Shown: positions 1-9,220 of the stretch, in pieces
Layout: each line of letters opens with the position of its first letter
How positions within the stretch are numbered: position 1 is the stretch's first letter
The notes under the pieces: model-generated
Seen by the model: only the letters and a program-made list of their open reading frames with translations
Database searches by the model: none
Told to the model about the DNA's origin: nothing
Made by a program: the position numbers and the translations under genes
DNA from: Penium margaritaceum
Lineage: Eukaryota; Streptophyta; Zygnematophyceae; Desmidiales; Peniaceae
Length of the DNA: 29,659 bases
Assembly (NCBI GenBank): GCA_023375785.1
Contig: SZWC01023624.1
Coordinates: 10,046 to 39,704 of the forward strand
Direction: 5' to 3'

Positions 1-1
1 T

Positions 2-22
2 CCCCCCCCCCCCCCCCCCCCC
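2..22. repeat. Poly-C homopolymer
   Basis: Twenty-one consecutive C residues, then a T, five more C and a pyrimidine-rich stretch to about base 50. This is a simple repeat at the window edge, and its length is likely to be unreliable in an assembly. Confidence 0.9.
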
Positions 23-50
23 TCCCCCTTCTCCCCTCCCCACCCTCTCC

Positions 51-660
51 TAAACAGAAACAACCCAACCACGCAGTCTACTTTCATGAATGATTGACAC
101 CGCAGTCCTTCACAACCTCACTGTTAGCCCAGTTACTTTGGGGAAGAGTCTTCTGAGTCTTCTTATTTCTTCCACACGCTTTGTAAACGGTCTTGAAGAG
201 GTACATACTTTTAACAAGTATTTCAATACAGTCTTAAAGAACTTCTTTGTTTTTAAGACACTTTTCAAAGTTTTTTAAAGACATAAGTACAACTCAGTGA
301 GAGCAAGACGCATGGATCCTCGTAAGGTGCACATGAGCAGTATTATGAGTTGAAGGCTCTTTGAGGTGCCCTAGGAGGAGAGGTAGCAATGATTGGGCTT
401 TGGCACCTAGCAAATGATAGAAGTGCATAGCCTAAAAGGTTGGAAAAACGCCTGCAGATTAAGTTGTGCCCATGCACGCTTTTGCAAGGGATGCTCAATT
501 TGGCCTTCATTACGGGGTCTTAGCAGGGTCTCGCATAGACATACGTGTTGCCTCCAATTCCTTCGTGCTAATCCCCCACTTTCCTACCTCCTTGACTAGG
601 GCACTTTCTTGATGTGTGCGTGGATTGATTTGCTTTAATCTTCCAAACTTTAGAGGTTCC
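51..660. other. Unrecognised intergenic sequence
   Basis: About 600 bases of moderate GC in which I recognise no protein family, RNA gene or repeat. The longest open frames are about 60 codons and resemble nothing. Bases 120-290 are relatively AT-rich. This is the only sizeable non-array, non-element DNA in the window. Confidence 0.6.
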
Positions 661-667
661 CTTCAAT

Positions 668-701
668 CCACACACACGCACGCAGGCACGTACGCACGTC
701 T

Positions 702-732
<31 letters not shown>

Positions 733-775
733 CACACACATGCAGGTACACACGCACGCACGAACACATTCACGC
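668..775. repeat. (GCAC)n/(CACA)n tandem array
   Basis: Degenerate tetranucleotide array built on GCAC with CA and GCAG variants. Open frames across it encode only Cys/Val/Ala or His/Thr/Ala repeats and are spurious. Related arrays recur at 15672-15969, 22939-23369 and 29583-29659. Confidence 0.9.
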
Positions 776-834
776 ATGTGTGGACGGCAGGTCGATCCGC
801 CGTCAGACTTCCACGCAGGCCGCTCTGATACCAG
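776..834 (-). other. Orphan Copia-1 leader fragment with primer-binding site
   Basis: These 59 bases match the Copia-1 leader at 15104-15162 with two mismatches. They include a primer-binding site (TGGTATCAGAGC on the minus strand, 822-833). The piece lies outside the element, beyond its 3' LTR, where only host DNA would be expected. It is either the remnant of a second copy sharing this LTR or an aberrantly extended cDNA end. Confidence 0.75.
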
Positions 835-1320
835 TAGGCAGTAGACTCTGACAGCTAGAAGAACTTGCGTGGCAAACGACATGAAGATTGGGTCAAGCCA
901 TGGCGGGTTGTGCGTGGGAGTCTAGGACAAAGGCAAAAAAAAAAAGGTTACAAGACACGCACGACAGAGGTGTTACAAGCGGGAGAGAGCGAGCGTCAGC
1001 GAGCGAGCGAACGGCGAGCTCGCTCAAGCTCGCTGCCCTCGTGGGTGTTGAACAGTCACCATTCGACCACGAAATTATCCCAGCCCCTGTCTAGTCCTGT
1101 TTGAGGGAGCACTCGGTGGACACCACACAAGTCCACTACAAGGTGCTTGTACAATTTCCTGCCGACTGTGCCAAGGGATTGTCTGTCGTAAGGCCGTCAC
1201 GCCACCACTTGAGGTACGGCGTCAGCGCCGATGTCCCTCCAGCATCAGTCACCTGCGTCAGTGCGGTGGGTGTGCAACGAGGCCAGAGGTCACAATGTGT
1301 CTGTGGCACATAAACCAACA
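835..1320 (-). repeat. Copia-1 3' LTR
   Basis: 486 bp, aligning end to end with 15163-15671 at about 96% identity apart from length differences in a poly-A run and a 26-bp indel near 1138. On the minus strand it begins TGTTGGTTTATG. It ends in TA rather than the usual CA, and borders the orphan leader piece. A polypurine tract adjoins its right edge. Confidence 0.9.
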
Positions 1321-1327
1321 CTCCCCC
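1321..1327 (-). other. Copia-1 polypurine tract
   Basis: Reads GGGGGAG on the minus strand directly before the 3' LTR, the expected site of plus-strand DNA priming. The same heptamer occupies the same place in Copia-2 (16517-16523). Confidence 0.7.
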
Positions 1328-1422
1328 ATGACCCACAGCCGACGCACACAACACAAACGGACAGGAAAACACAAGTGTCACAAGGTGTGACATACGACTG
1401 TATAGCCACAAGGGACAACCAT

Positions 1423-3110
1423 TCACCCAGGATCACCACGTGGACACAACAATCCAACGGCGTGCACAGCTGCTTTGAAGACGTTGCTGCTGAGTGCCTT
1501 CGTGAGGAAGTCAGCTCTCTGCTGTCATGTGTCGACCCAGACAACCTCGACATCACCTGCAGCAATACGCTCACGCACAAAATGATGCTCAACATTGATG
1601 TGTTTCGTGCATGTGTGATGCATGCCATCGTGCTCAGCAATGGCCTTAGTGCTCTAATTGTCACAGCGCAACGTGATGCAGCGGATGGGAACGCGAAGTT
1701 GCTGAAGCAAGCGACACAGCCACACGCTCTCGCAAGTGCCTGCACCCAGTGCAACATACTCAGCCTCACTGGAGCTGCGAGCCACGCAACCCTGCTTACC
1801 ACTCTTCCATGACACGGCGGTCCCTCCAATGAGGAAAATGTAACATGTACGACTGCGAGGGTCGGTATCATGTGCCCAGTCGCTGTCTGTGTATCCATCC
1901 ACGACTACCGATGGCTATGCTCGATAGCACAGGCCGGTGCGAGCAGTGGAAAGAGCATACCTGACAACACGCAGTGCAGCCTCCATGTGTCGTGCTCGAG
2001 GAGTCTGTGAAAACTGAGCAAGGAAGTTCACGGAGAAGGCGACATCTGCCCTGGTGGTCGTGGCCAGGTACATTAGTGACCCTATGACACGAAGGTAATC
2101 TGTTACGTTGACTGCCTCCCCCAGCTTAGACACATCCAGTGTCTTTAGCAGCCTTTGCCCAGCTGGGGTCATAGGTGTCGACACTGTGGGAGTGAACTCA
2201 AGCAGGGAGGCGAAGCGCTCCCCCAGGCTACGAACGTACGCAGCCTGGTGGACATGAAGCGTGCGACGAGAACGGTCGCATTCCAGCTCCATGCCCAGGA
2301 AGATGCGGGCTGGCCCTAAGTCTTTCATCTTGTACGTTGACTGCAAAAGCGTCTTCACAGATTTAACAGCAGCCTGGCTGGGTGACGCTATCAGCAGATC
2401 ATACACGTAGATGAGAATGGCCACGAAGGGGACAGAGGGTGGAGTGACAAAGAGAGAAGGATCCACCGTACTACGTCGGTAGCCTCCCTTTTCAAGGGTG
2501 GAGGTGATTTCTTGATTCCAGCACCGAGGCGACTGCTTCAGGCCATAGAGGTCCTTCCGTAGTCGCCAGACTCGGTCAGTGCCATCGGAGAAGCCAGGTG
2601 GCTGGACCGTGTAAATCTCCTCATCCAACTGTCCGTGGAGGAACGCATTGTTCACATCCATCTGCTCCAGCTCCCAGTCGTGGTTGGCCACAAGACTCAA
2701 CAGTGCTCTAGCTGTGGTGTATCACCCGACCGGTGCAAACTTCTTGTCAAAGTCGACGCCTGGGACCTGGGAAACCCCCTTGGCCGTGAGGCGCGCCTTG
2801 TACTTGTCGAGTGCACCATTGGGCTTGTACTTGCGCCGAAAGACCCAACGAGCATCGATGGCTTTGCGCCCAGGTGGCAGATCGACAAGCTCATACACCG
2901 CATGATCATCAAGGGCGTTGAGCTCAGCACGCATTGCAGCCTCCCACTGCTGTGCGTCGGAGGCTGCACGTGCTTGACGCACCGTGGTCGGTTCAAGGGG
3001 CAAGACAATGGTGGCCGATGTGGCATGACACTCGGCCACGCTACTCAAGACAGCAGCTTCCAAGGCTTGCTCGTGCTCCGAGCAGAGGAGCGCGTAGCCA
3101 AGGGCGGAAC
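1423..3110 (-). pseudogene. pol: Copia-1 reverse transcriptase and RNase H (inactivated)
   Basis: C-terminal part of the Copia polyprotein. The RT begins near 3000 with a canonical start (WVFRRKYKPNG...DKYKARL) and continues through QMDVNNAFLHG and the LYGLKQSPR block. The catalytic box reads YVYD at 2398-2409 instead of YVDD, so a metal-binding Asp is lost. RNase H shows DSDWA, SSSEAEY and CDN blocks between about 1900 and 1640, and the frame closes at a TGA at 1423-1425. In-frame stops interrupt it: TGA 2722-2724, TAG 1915-1917, TAG 1654-1656 and TGA 1525-1527. Copia-2 has Arg at the position of the last one, consistent with CpG decay of CGA. The frame is otherwise continuous, so this was one polyprotein. 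Confidence 0.92.
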
Positions 3111-5436
3111 TAGGGTGGACGACCCGGGTGGCCAAGCCCAGCGCGTCCATGTCGGTAGGGTGAACAGGGGAGTGTGCCGTCTGAGACTGAGGAGGGGGTG
3201 CTGAGGTAGTGGAAGTGCGAGAACGGTTTGGGAGCGCACGGAGACGCCCCCCCCGGACGAAGGGTGAGACAGGAGCAGTACCAGTGGTGGCATGCGGAGG
3301 CGGGTCAGACACCCGAACGGGAGAGGCCGCGGGTGAAGTGGCAACCAGAGGTGTGACTGGGCTGGACGGCACAGCGGGAGACGAGGCAGACTGGGGAGAG
3401 TCGGCGACCGGAGAGGACGGTACATTGGAGGAACTGGACGGAGACGACACGTCGGGGGAAGAGGACGCAGAGAAGGTAGGGACAGGTCCGGACGACGAGG
3501 ACTGCAACGACGGTGAGAGTTGCGGTGCAGCAACAGGGACTGCCAGAGCGGCAGGACCGACATCCCCCCGCAGCCGAGAGAGGGGCAGGAGGGAGGAGTC
3601 TGGGGACAGGCGACCGAGATCCCGAAGGAAGACCGACTTAAAAAACAAGGCATCGCGAGACTCGACGACGCGTTGGCGAACAGGGTCCCAAAAACACCAC
3701 GCTTTGGACTGTGCAGACACTCCGAGAAAGGGGCATAGATGACCGCGAGGGGACACTTTCCCATCACGGAGATCGTCGGGCAGCCAGACAGAAGTGATAC
3801 TACCCCAGACTCGAGCCAGACGAAGATCGGCCCGATGACCATGCAAACGCTCAAACGGGGTGACAGTACGAGGGAGGGGGCCGTGGGGAACACGGTTCCA
3901 GACCCACGTCATGTAGCACATAGCTTCGAAGGCAAAGAGGGGCGGCAGACCAGACTCAGACAGGAGCGTGCGGACACCGTCGGCAAGCGTCCGGTTCCAA
4001 CATTCAGAGACACCATTCTGTTGAGGTGTGTACGGAGCTGATGTCTCCAGACACACCCCACGAGACTCGAGGAGACGAGCGGTGGGACCAAGGAATTCGC
4101 CGCCACGGTCGCTGCGGAAGACGCGCAGCGACCGTTGACAAGCACGCTCGGCCTGAGCAAGCCATGACTCAACGACACAACAAACATCGCTCTTCTGACG
4201 GAGCGCGAACACCCAGCGAAAGCGAGAAAAGTCATCGGTAAGACATAAGACGTAGCGTCCCACGTCACCAAGGAGGTCATGAGGCAGAGGCCCCATGACA
4301 TCCGCATGAACACGATCAAGGGGATGAGAAGAGTGGGACTCAGAAGGAGAGAAGGGAGAGTGATGCATCTTCCCTTGTGCACAGTCAAGACAATCAGCAC
4401 GGCAAGGGGCAGGGAAGCTAGAGGGCGAGAGGCCGAGAGCAGGCTGGAGACGAAGCATGCTATGAATGGCATCAGTGTGAACATGCCCAAGGCGACGATG
4501 CAAGGGACGGACGAGGTCAAGGGCGAGAGAGGGTGCAACGTGAGCAAGGGCGACGCTGAGGGCAGGAGAAGAGGGGGCGTGCAAGGGAACACGATAGAGT
4601 TTGCCGCACTTCACGCCACGGAGAACAGCACGCTGAGAGGAACGAAGAGAGACAGTGCCAATACCACGGCCAACAGTGAAGTCCATACCTTGATCATCCA
4701 GGGACGGCACAGACAGCAGGCTGAGCTCTAGCGAAGGCACATAAAGGACGTCAGGCAGGTACAGAGCACCACTGGGTCCAACAAAGCGCACGACGCCCAC
4801 ACCCTGAACCGGCAGCAACTGACCAGACCGAGTACAAAGAAAGCGGACAGAACCGACGGGACCTAACGAGACGAACGAGGACCGCACAGACGTCATGTGG
4901 TGGGTCGCCTCGGAGTCAAGGACCCAGAGGCCACTGGATACACGCACAGAGGGCAGCACAGTGAACGTGGCGACGGTGCCAATGGAGGACGGAGACAAGG
5001 TACGAAGGCAGAGACAACGAGGAAGAAAGTCAGACTGCCAACGCTCAATCCACGGAACAGACTCACACAAGGCACCCTAAACGTGACCAGAAGGATCCCC
5101 ACGCAGGACATCGTCAATCTGACACACAGGACCTCTGGCCAGCGATGCAACACTCTCACCTCCCTGATCGCGAAGGCGGAGAAGGTGAAGGAGGGACTGC
5201 TCAAGGTGGCGCTCCCTATCACCGCGATCACCATCCACAGCGCCGGCGGAGCTAGTGTAGACGCGCCGGAGGAAGGCGGGAACCATGGTGGGGCGGTGTA
5301 GGCAGAAGACGGGGGACCAGCATATGCAGGGGCACCGTAAGGAGGTGGCCAGCCCCATGGGCAGGGGCCAGGCGGCAGAAGATAAGGTATGCCAGATGCG
5401 GCGTGAGCCTGAGCTGGAGGTGGGGCGGAGTAGCAT
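3110..5436 (-). pseudogene. pol: Copia-1 protease and integrase (inactivated)
   Basis: Central part of the polyprotein. The protease motif at about 4905-4925 reads WVLDSEATHHM, with Glu replacing the Gly of the conserved DSGA, which should harm the active-site loop. The GAG-pre-integrase zinc region (HRRLGHVH...CLDCAQGK) follows. The integrase core has all three acidic residues: Asp 4300-4302 (HADVMGPLP), Asp 4108-4110 (FRSDRGGEF) and Glu 4003-4005 (NGVSEC). After it lies a Ser/Pro-rich linker (about 3600-3300). A TAG at 5077-5079 interrupts the frame where Copia-2 has Leu. Apart from this stop the frame is open from 5436 to 2725, so damage here is lighter than in the RT half. Confidence 0.92.
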
Positions 5437-6627
5437 GAGGGACCACTGGAGCCAGATGGCGAGGGTGCAGAGGAGGAGCCGGAGGTGCGAGCCCAGTGAG
5501 CGCGCATGGCCCGGGCAAGGCGGAGGTCATCTGGAGGAGCAGGGCAGGTACGAGCAGAGTGCTCAGTAGAGCCACAGTTCCAACACACGACTGCGCCCGG
5601 AACCCGCGAGGAAGCGGCAGCACCCTTGTCCTTGCCCTTGCCCTTGCCCTTCCCCTTGCCCTTGCCACGACCCTGGGAAGCGAGGGCAGAGGCAGGAGAG
5701 GACGAGGAAGAGGCGGTGGAGGCGGGGGAAGATGTAGCAGAAGAGGAGGAGGGTGCAGCCGCAGTGGTGAGAGCAGCAACCCCCTCACCGGAAAAACGAT
5801 GGAGGCGCTTGTTCTGAAGACTGGTCAACCAGGCAGCAAGGCGCTCGGACGTAAAGTCCCAGAGAGCACCAACTCCAGGCGGCGACCTGGGCGGGACCGG
5901 CTGTGACGCGAGGCGCTGCAACTCATAAGCTTTGACGTCGTGAAGGAGATCGGACAGCTCAGGAATGAGGCCGTTGACCATGGTCAGAACGGCGGACAAC
6001 TGGCCAGGTGCTGCGTCGTCAAGCTCACGAAGGAGCTTGAGACCGCGAGCCCAATAGGCATCAGTGGTCTCATCAGCACGCATGAGGAGCGTGTTGAATT
6101 GGACCGTAAGCGCGCTTTGAGCTGCTTGGCCTATGATGGTGGTACTGCGACGCAGCATGGCGTATGTGCCGATGGGGTCAGCAGGGCGCTGGACAGTAGG
6201 GTCAGCATTGTAGGTGCCAACATCTTCAATCAGCCATTCAGGGACAGCGGCGATGAGAGCGCGGAGAGCATGGGCAGACTCAGCAGCAAGCGGTGTGAAA
6301 GGAGCAACAGCAGGGGAGTAATACTCCCACAAGTGCTCTCCTTGAGCCCAGGCGCTGAAACGCACCTCCCAGGAGGAGAAGACGAGCTCAGAGGTAAGTG
6401 CAGGGGGTTGAGAGAAAAAGTCATGCTGGCGAGGCGTAGGAAGAGTGATAGCAGAAGCGGTATTGCCAACGGCAGATGAAGTGCTAGAAGAAGAGGAGGT
6501 GCCTGCAGAAGGAGTGGGCTTGGTCGCGACAGACGCAGTGGGGAGGCGACGTAGCACTATGGCGGCAACCTCATCAGCGAAAGCGGCGCTGAAGCGTCGC
6601 TACGACTGACTCGTCGTCACCAGGCAT
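5240..6627 (-). pseudogene. gag: Copia-1 Gag (two frameshifting deletions)
   Basis: Nucleocapsid/capsid precursor. The start is the ATG at 6625-6627 (MPGDDESV), shared with Copia-2. Relative to Copia-2 a 71-nt deletion near 6580-6590 shifts the frame and a 1-nt deletion near 5239 restores it, together 72 nt. The body has the capsid-like region (HDFFSQPP...WEVRFSAWAQGEHLWEYYSP), a block of alternating Gly-Lys at about 5620-5680 and one CCHC zinc knuckle, CWNCGSTEHSARTC (about 5535-5580), typical of Gag nucleocapsid. A Pro/Tyr/Ala-rich low-complexity tail follows. The knuckle residues are intact; the frameshifts make the product non-functional as a continuous protein. Confidence 0.88.
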
Positions 6628-6820
6628 GGTAACGTTGGAGGGGCCCTGCCGAAAAAATTTCGGCAGAGGCTCCCCTGCCCGAGTGGGCGTGGGACAACTG
6701 GGAGTGCCTTCGGCACATTGGATGTGCTGTAGGACAACCTGACCCAGGTCACATAGCCAAGCCACAGCAAAGGAAAGAGACAACGTGCAGGCAAGAGAGA
6801 GAGAGAGATACCACAAGCCC

Positions 6821-7696
6821 TCACGAGGGGCAAGGTGGGCTACGCAAAAAGGCGAGGAGGGATGCAACAATGGAAGCAGCTGCAACAGACAAAATAGAGA
6901 GGAGGGATGCAGCTGGCACTACCAGGGCCAGAACGCCACTGGTGAAGGCAGCACTCACAGTAGGTAGGACTGCTGCTGCAGAGATGGCCGCTGCTGTGAG
7001 GATGGTGATGTCGGAGGGTGCAGATGCAGCAGATGCAACAGCAACGGCTGTGGAGTTGCAGATGGCTGAAGCGGCTGTAGACACAACAGAGGCTGTAGAT
7101 GCTGTCGAGGAAGCCACAACAGCTGCAGCTACGGCTAGTTGCGTCCCAATATCTGTCGCTGCCGCACCTATGGGTCCAGCTACCATTGCAGCCTCGGTGT
7201 ATGACTTCGAAGCACGTCCCGCGGACGTTGAGACAGGGACGCGTGCTACGCAGGCTGCTGCGACAAATGTGGCGGCAGCTGCAGCGGCGGCGTCTATGAC
7301 GATGGAAGCGGCTCGGGTGAGCTTATGTGCAAGCGCTACTACGTCGCGACGCACAGTGGAGTACAAAGACAAGGGAGCGGTTATGTGCAGCGGCTCGACC
7401 CCCCCAGAGGAAGCAGGGTGACTAGGGCTTACCAGGCTTTGTGGTGCAGCCCGCGACGAAGATGAGGCGTCCTCGGTCGCGTGCACGTCGTCTCTCTGGT
7501 GACTGGACTGGCGCGCCGGCCGCTCCACGTGGTGCTCAGCAGGAGATACCGCACCCGGCAGATCTGAGGAAGCCAGCTTGGCACCTTGCACCACTGCAGT
7601 GGTGCGTGCACGACGATGGTAGATGCTGCTGCTGCTGTCGCGCTCAAGAGTGGCACGACTCCCACCGACCCCACTGCGTGGCAGTGGCTGATTCAT
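6821..7696 (-). CDS. Copia-1 extra Ala-rich ORF upstream of gag
   Basis: A 291-codon frame from the ATG at 7694-7696 to the stop at 6821-6823, same strand as gag and about 190 bases before the gag start. The N-terminal third is Ser/Arg/His-rich; the rest is Ala-rich, low-complexity and probably helical, ending in LLAFLRSP. It matches no family I know. Copia-2 has a homologous frame at 20439-21116 with the same C-terminal motif and stop position. By-hand alignment of about 60 codons gives about 40 third-position differences against about 10 each at first and second positions, which suggests protein-level constraint. In LLAFLRSP itself all differences are synonymous. An antisense frame (6870-7421, plus) shares the wobble position but does not cover that motif, so I favour the sense strand. 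No signal peptide or clear membrane segment. Confidence 0.6.
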   Translation of the reverse strand: MNQPLPRSGVGGSRATLERDSSSSIYHRRARTTAVVQGAKLASSDLPGAVSPAEHHVERPARQSSHQRDDVHATEDASSSSRAAPQSLVSPSHPASSGGVEPLHITAPLSLYSTVRRDVVALAHKLTRAASIVIDAAAAAAATFVAAACVARVPVSTSAGRASKSYTEAAMVAGPIGAAATDIGTQLAVAAAVVASSTASTASVVSTAASAICNSTAVAVASAASAPSDITILTAAAISAAAVLPTVSAAFTSGVLALVVPAASLLSILSVAAASIVASLLAFLRSPPCPS

Positions 7697-8096
7697 TGCT
7701 TGCGACTGCAAATCCCAGCTGCAGCCGCGAGCGATGCAGCTTCTGCCACGGTGTATATGACGGTGCTGCCGGCCGGCAATGTTGCTCGCTGCTGCGACAG
7801 CCCTAGTCGTGGGGTACAGCCGCAGCTATGGCCGCTGCTGCTGATGCTATAGCACTTGGAAGTGCTGCTGCAGTACCGCCTCTATCGCTGCTCTGCGTCG
7901 CTGCTGCAGCCGCTTTTCTTTGTAGATCTGTTGCTGTGCTGCCGGGCTGACGGGCTGCTGCTGTGGTGCCAGGCCGTCAGCTGCCGTTGATAACGGCCGG
8001 CACGGACGGTACGTGCAGACGGGAGGTACGGATGGGAGGTCCGGCTGCCGCCCGCCGTTCGGTGAGTAGGCACCGAGGTGGCAGCGGGATTGGCAG
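7697..8096 (-). other. Copia-1 leader, proximal part
   Basis: Leader of Copia-1 between the Ala-rich ORF and the Gypsy insertion. It is rich in GCT/CTG triplets, like the Copia-2 leader, and contains no intact gene that I recognise. The last five bases (8092-8096, GGCAG) are the left copy of the Gypsy target duplication. Confidence 0.6.
8092..8096. repeat. Gypsy target-site duplication, left copy (GGCAG)
   Basis: GGCAG directly before the 5' LTR is repeated directly after the 3' LTR (14784-14788). A matched 5-bp duplication is the normal product of Ty3/Gypsy integration and shows that both ends of this copy are original. Confidence 0.93.
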
Positions 8097-9036
8097 TGTA
8101 AGCCGGACAGTGCCAACGGCACTGATCACGGCTTGAGGCTTCCTTGAATGTATAATCTGACTGTGGATTTGGAATCTACAGGAAAAACCGTGCAAGATCG
8201 ACCCAAGAACGGGGTCGATCCATCAAGAATTGAGGAAGTTATGCCCGGCCGAAGGTTGGACCGGCCGAGGGGAGAACAGATGACGGGAATTCATCCCCAA
8301 GGACCAAGGCTCGACCCTCGGAAGACCCAACAAGGCCGAAGCGCCCCTTGGAGCCCGGTTAGTNAGATCAACCCAAGAACGGGGTCGATCCATCAAGAAT
8401 TGAGGAAGTTATGCCCGGCCGAAGGTTGGACCGGCCGAGGGGAGAACAGATGACGGGAATTCATCCCCAAGGACCAAGGCTCGACCCTCGGAAGACCCAA
8501 CAAGGCCGAAGCGCCCCTTGGAGCCCGGTTAGTCAATGAATCAAGGATCATTGAGGGCCAAGGGCGCTTCGGAATGGCGCCCCGATGTGTTATTACCAGC
8601 AAGGGCGCTTCGGGCGGCCGTCACCGCCGCTAGTGGTGCTGCCAGCGAAAGATTATCGTGGTTCACGGAAATGGCCATATCTCGGCCGTTCCTCCACGGA
8701 ATGATGCAATTCTTGGTGCGTTGGAAAGCTGGGAAGATGAGCTACGTGATGCTAAGGGAATAACGCTCATCCCAGGCCCATACAGAGCCGCGCACGGCTC
8801 GGTGACCTCGGGTCGCCTAGGATGTGTCATCATGTACATATAGTCTTGTATGTTGACACTTGAATAACAAGTACAGTTTACTCCCACTGTGCCACACGTG
8901 TTCCCGTGCTCCCCCAAGATGACCCTACACTTCCGCAACCCCGGGAAGGTGTGCACCGGCCTCCCCTTGGTCACCGTTGCCGCCGGTTGGTGCCTACACC
9001 ACCCGGTTGAGGCTAGCACACCGCGCCCGGTTTACA
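8097..9036 (+). repeat. Gypsy 5' LTR (940 bp, with internal duplication)
   Basis: Begins TGTAAGCCGG and ends CCGGTTTACA, a short terminal inverted repeat. Its match with 14014-14783 is colinear apart from a 170-bp tandem duplication (8195-8534). It contains an inverted repeat GATCGACCC/GGGTCGATC (8196-8204 and 8212-8220), duplicated with the unit. A TATAAT-like motif sits near 8152. I cannot place the transcription start. Confidence 0.95.
8195..8534. repeat. 170-bp tandem duplication with ambiguous base N
   Basis: Two adjacent copies, 8195-8364 and 8365-8534, nearly identical, joined at the only undetermined base in the window (N at 8364). The 3' LTR has a single copy. The second unit begins AGATCAACCC where the first has AGATCGACCC. 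It is either a real duplication or an assembly join where a gap was closed with one N. Confidence 0.9.
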
Positions 9037-9038
9037 CT

Positions 9039-9051
9039 TGGTATCAGAGCC
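9039..9051 (+). other. Gypsy primer-binding site (initiator Met tRNA)
   Basis: TGGTATCAGAGCC, two bases after the 5' LTR. It is complementary to the 3' end of plant initiator-Met tRNA, the commonest primer of plant LTR elements. Confidence 0.92.
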
Positions 9052-9220
9052 ACCCTTGGCTCAGGGGCACAATCTTCTACGTGGCAACCTCTCCTGGTCA
9101 GCGTAGACCAGCACGCATCTCGTCTCCTTGGCGGGTCCGTGCCCAAGGCCAACCACGCACTCCGGTGACAAGGCGGTACCCGGAGGACCCGTTGAGGAAG
9201 AAGTTGTACCGGACGTGAAG

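Noticed and set aside
90-599. Two frames of about 60 codons in the left flank
   Set aside because: No recognisable motif, atypical composition and no supporting signals; probably chance.
3209-3742. Glu/Gly/Asp-rich plus-strand frames opposite the Copia-1 linker, and Arg-rich ones opposite integrase
   Set aside because: Antisense shadows of the GC-rich pol gene; no family resemblance.
6870-7421. Plus-strand Ala-rich ORF (183 codons) antisense to the Copia-1 upstream ORF, with an analogue at 20518-21138
   Set aside because: Its third codon positions coincide with those of the minus-strand ORF, so the wobble pattern does not separate them. The synonymous LLAFLRSP end lies outside the antisense frame, and start positions differ by eight codons between copies. 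The sense ORF is preferred.
8148-8453. Short open frames within the Gypsy LTRs
   Set aside because: They exist only because of the LTR duplication, one crosses the N, and the products resemble nothing.
9128-9220. Upstream extension of Gypsy gag to 9128
   Set aside because: The extension begins at a TTG codon; the first ATG in the frame is 9221.
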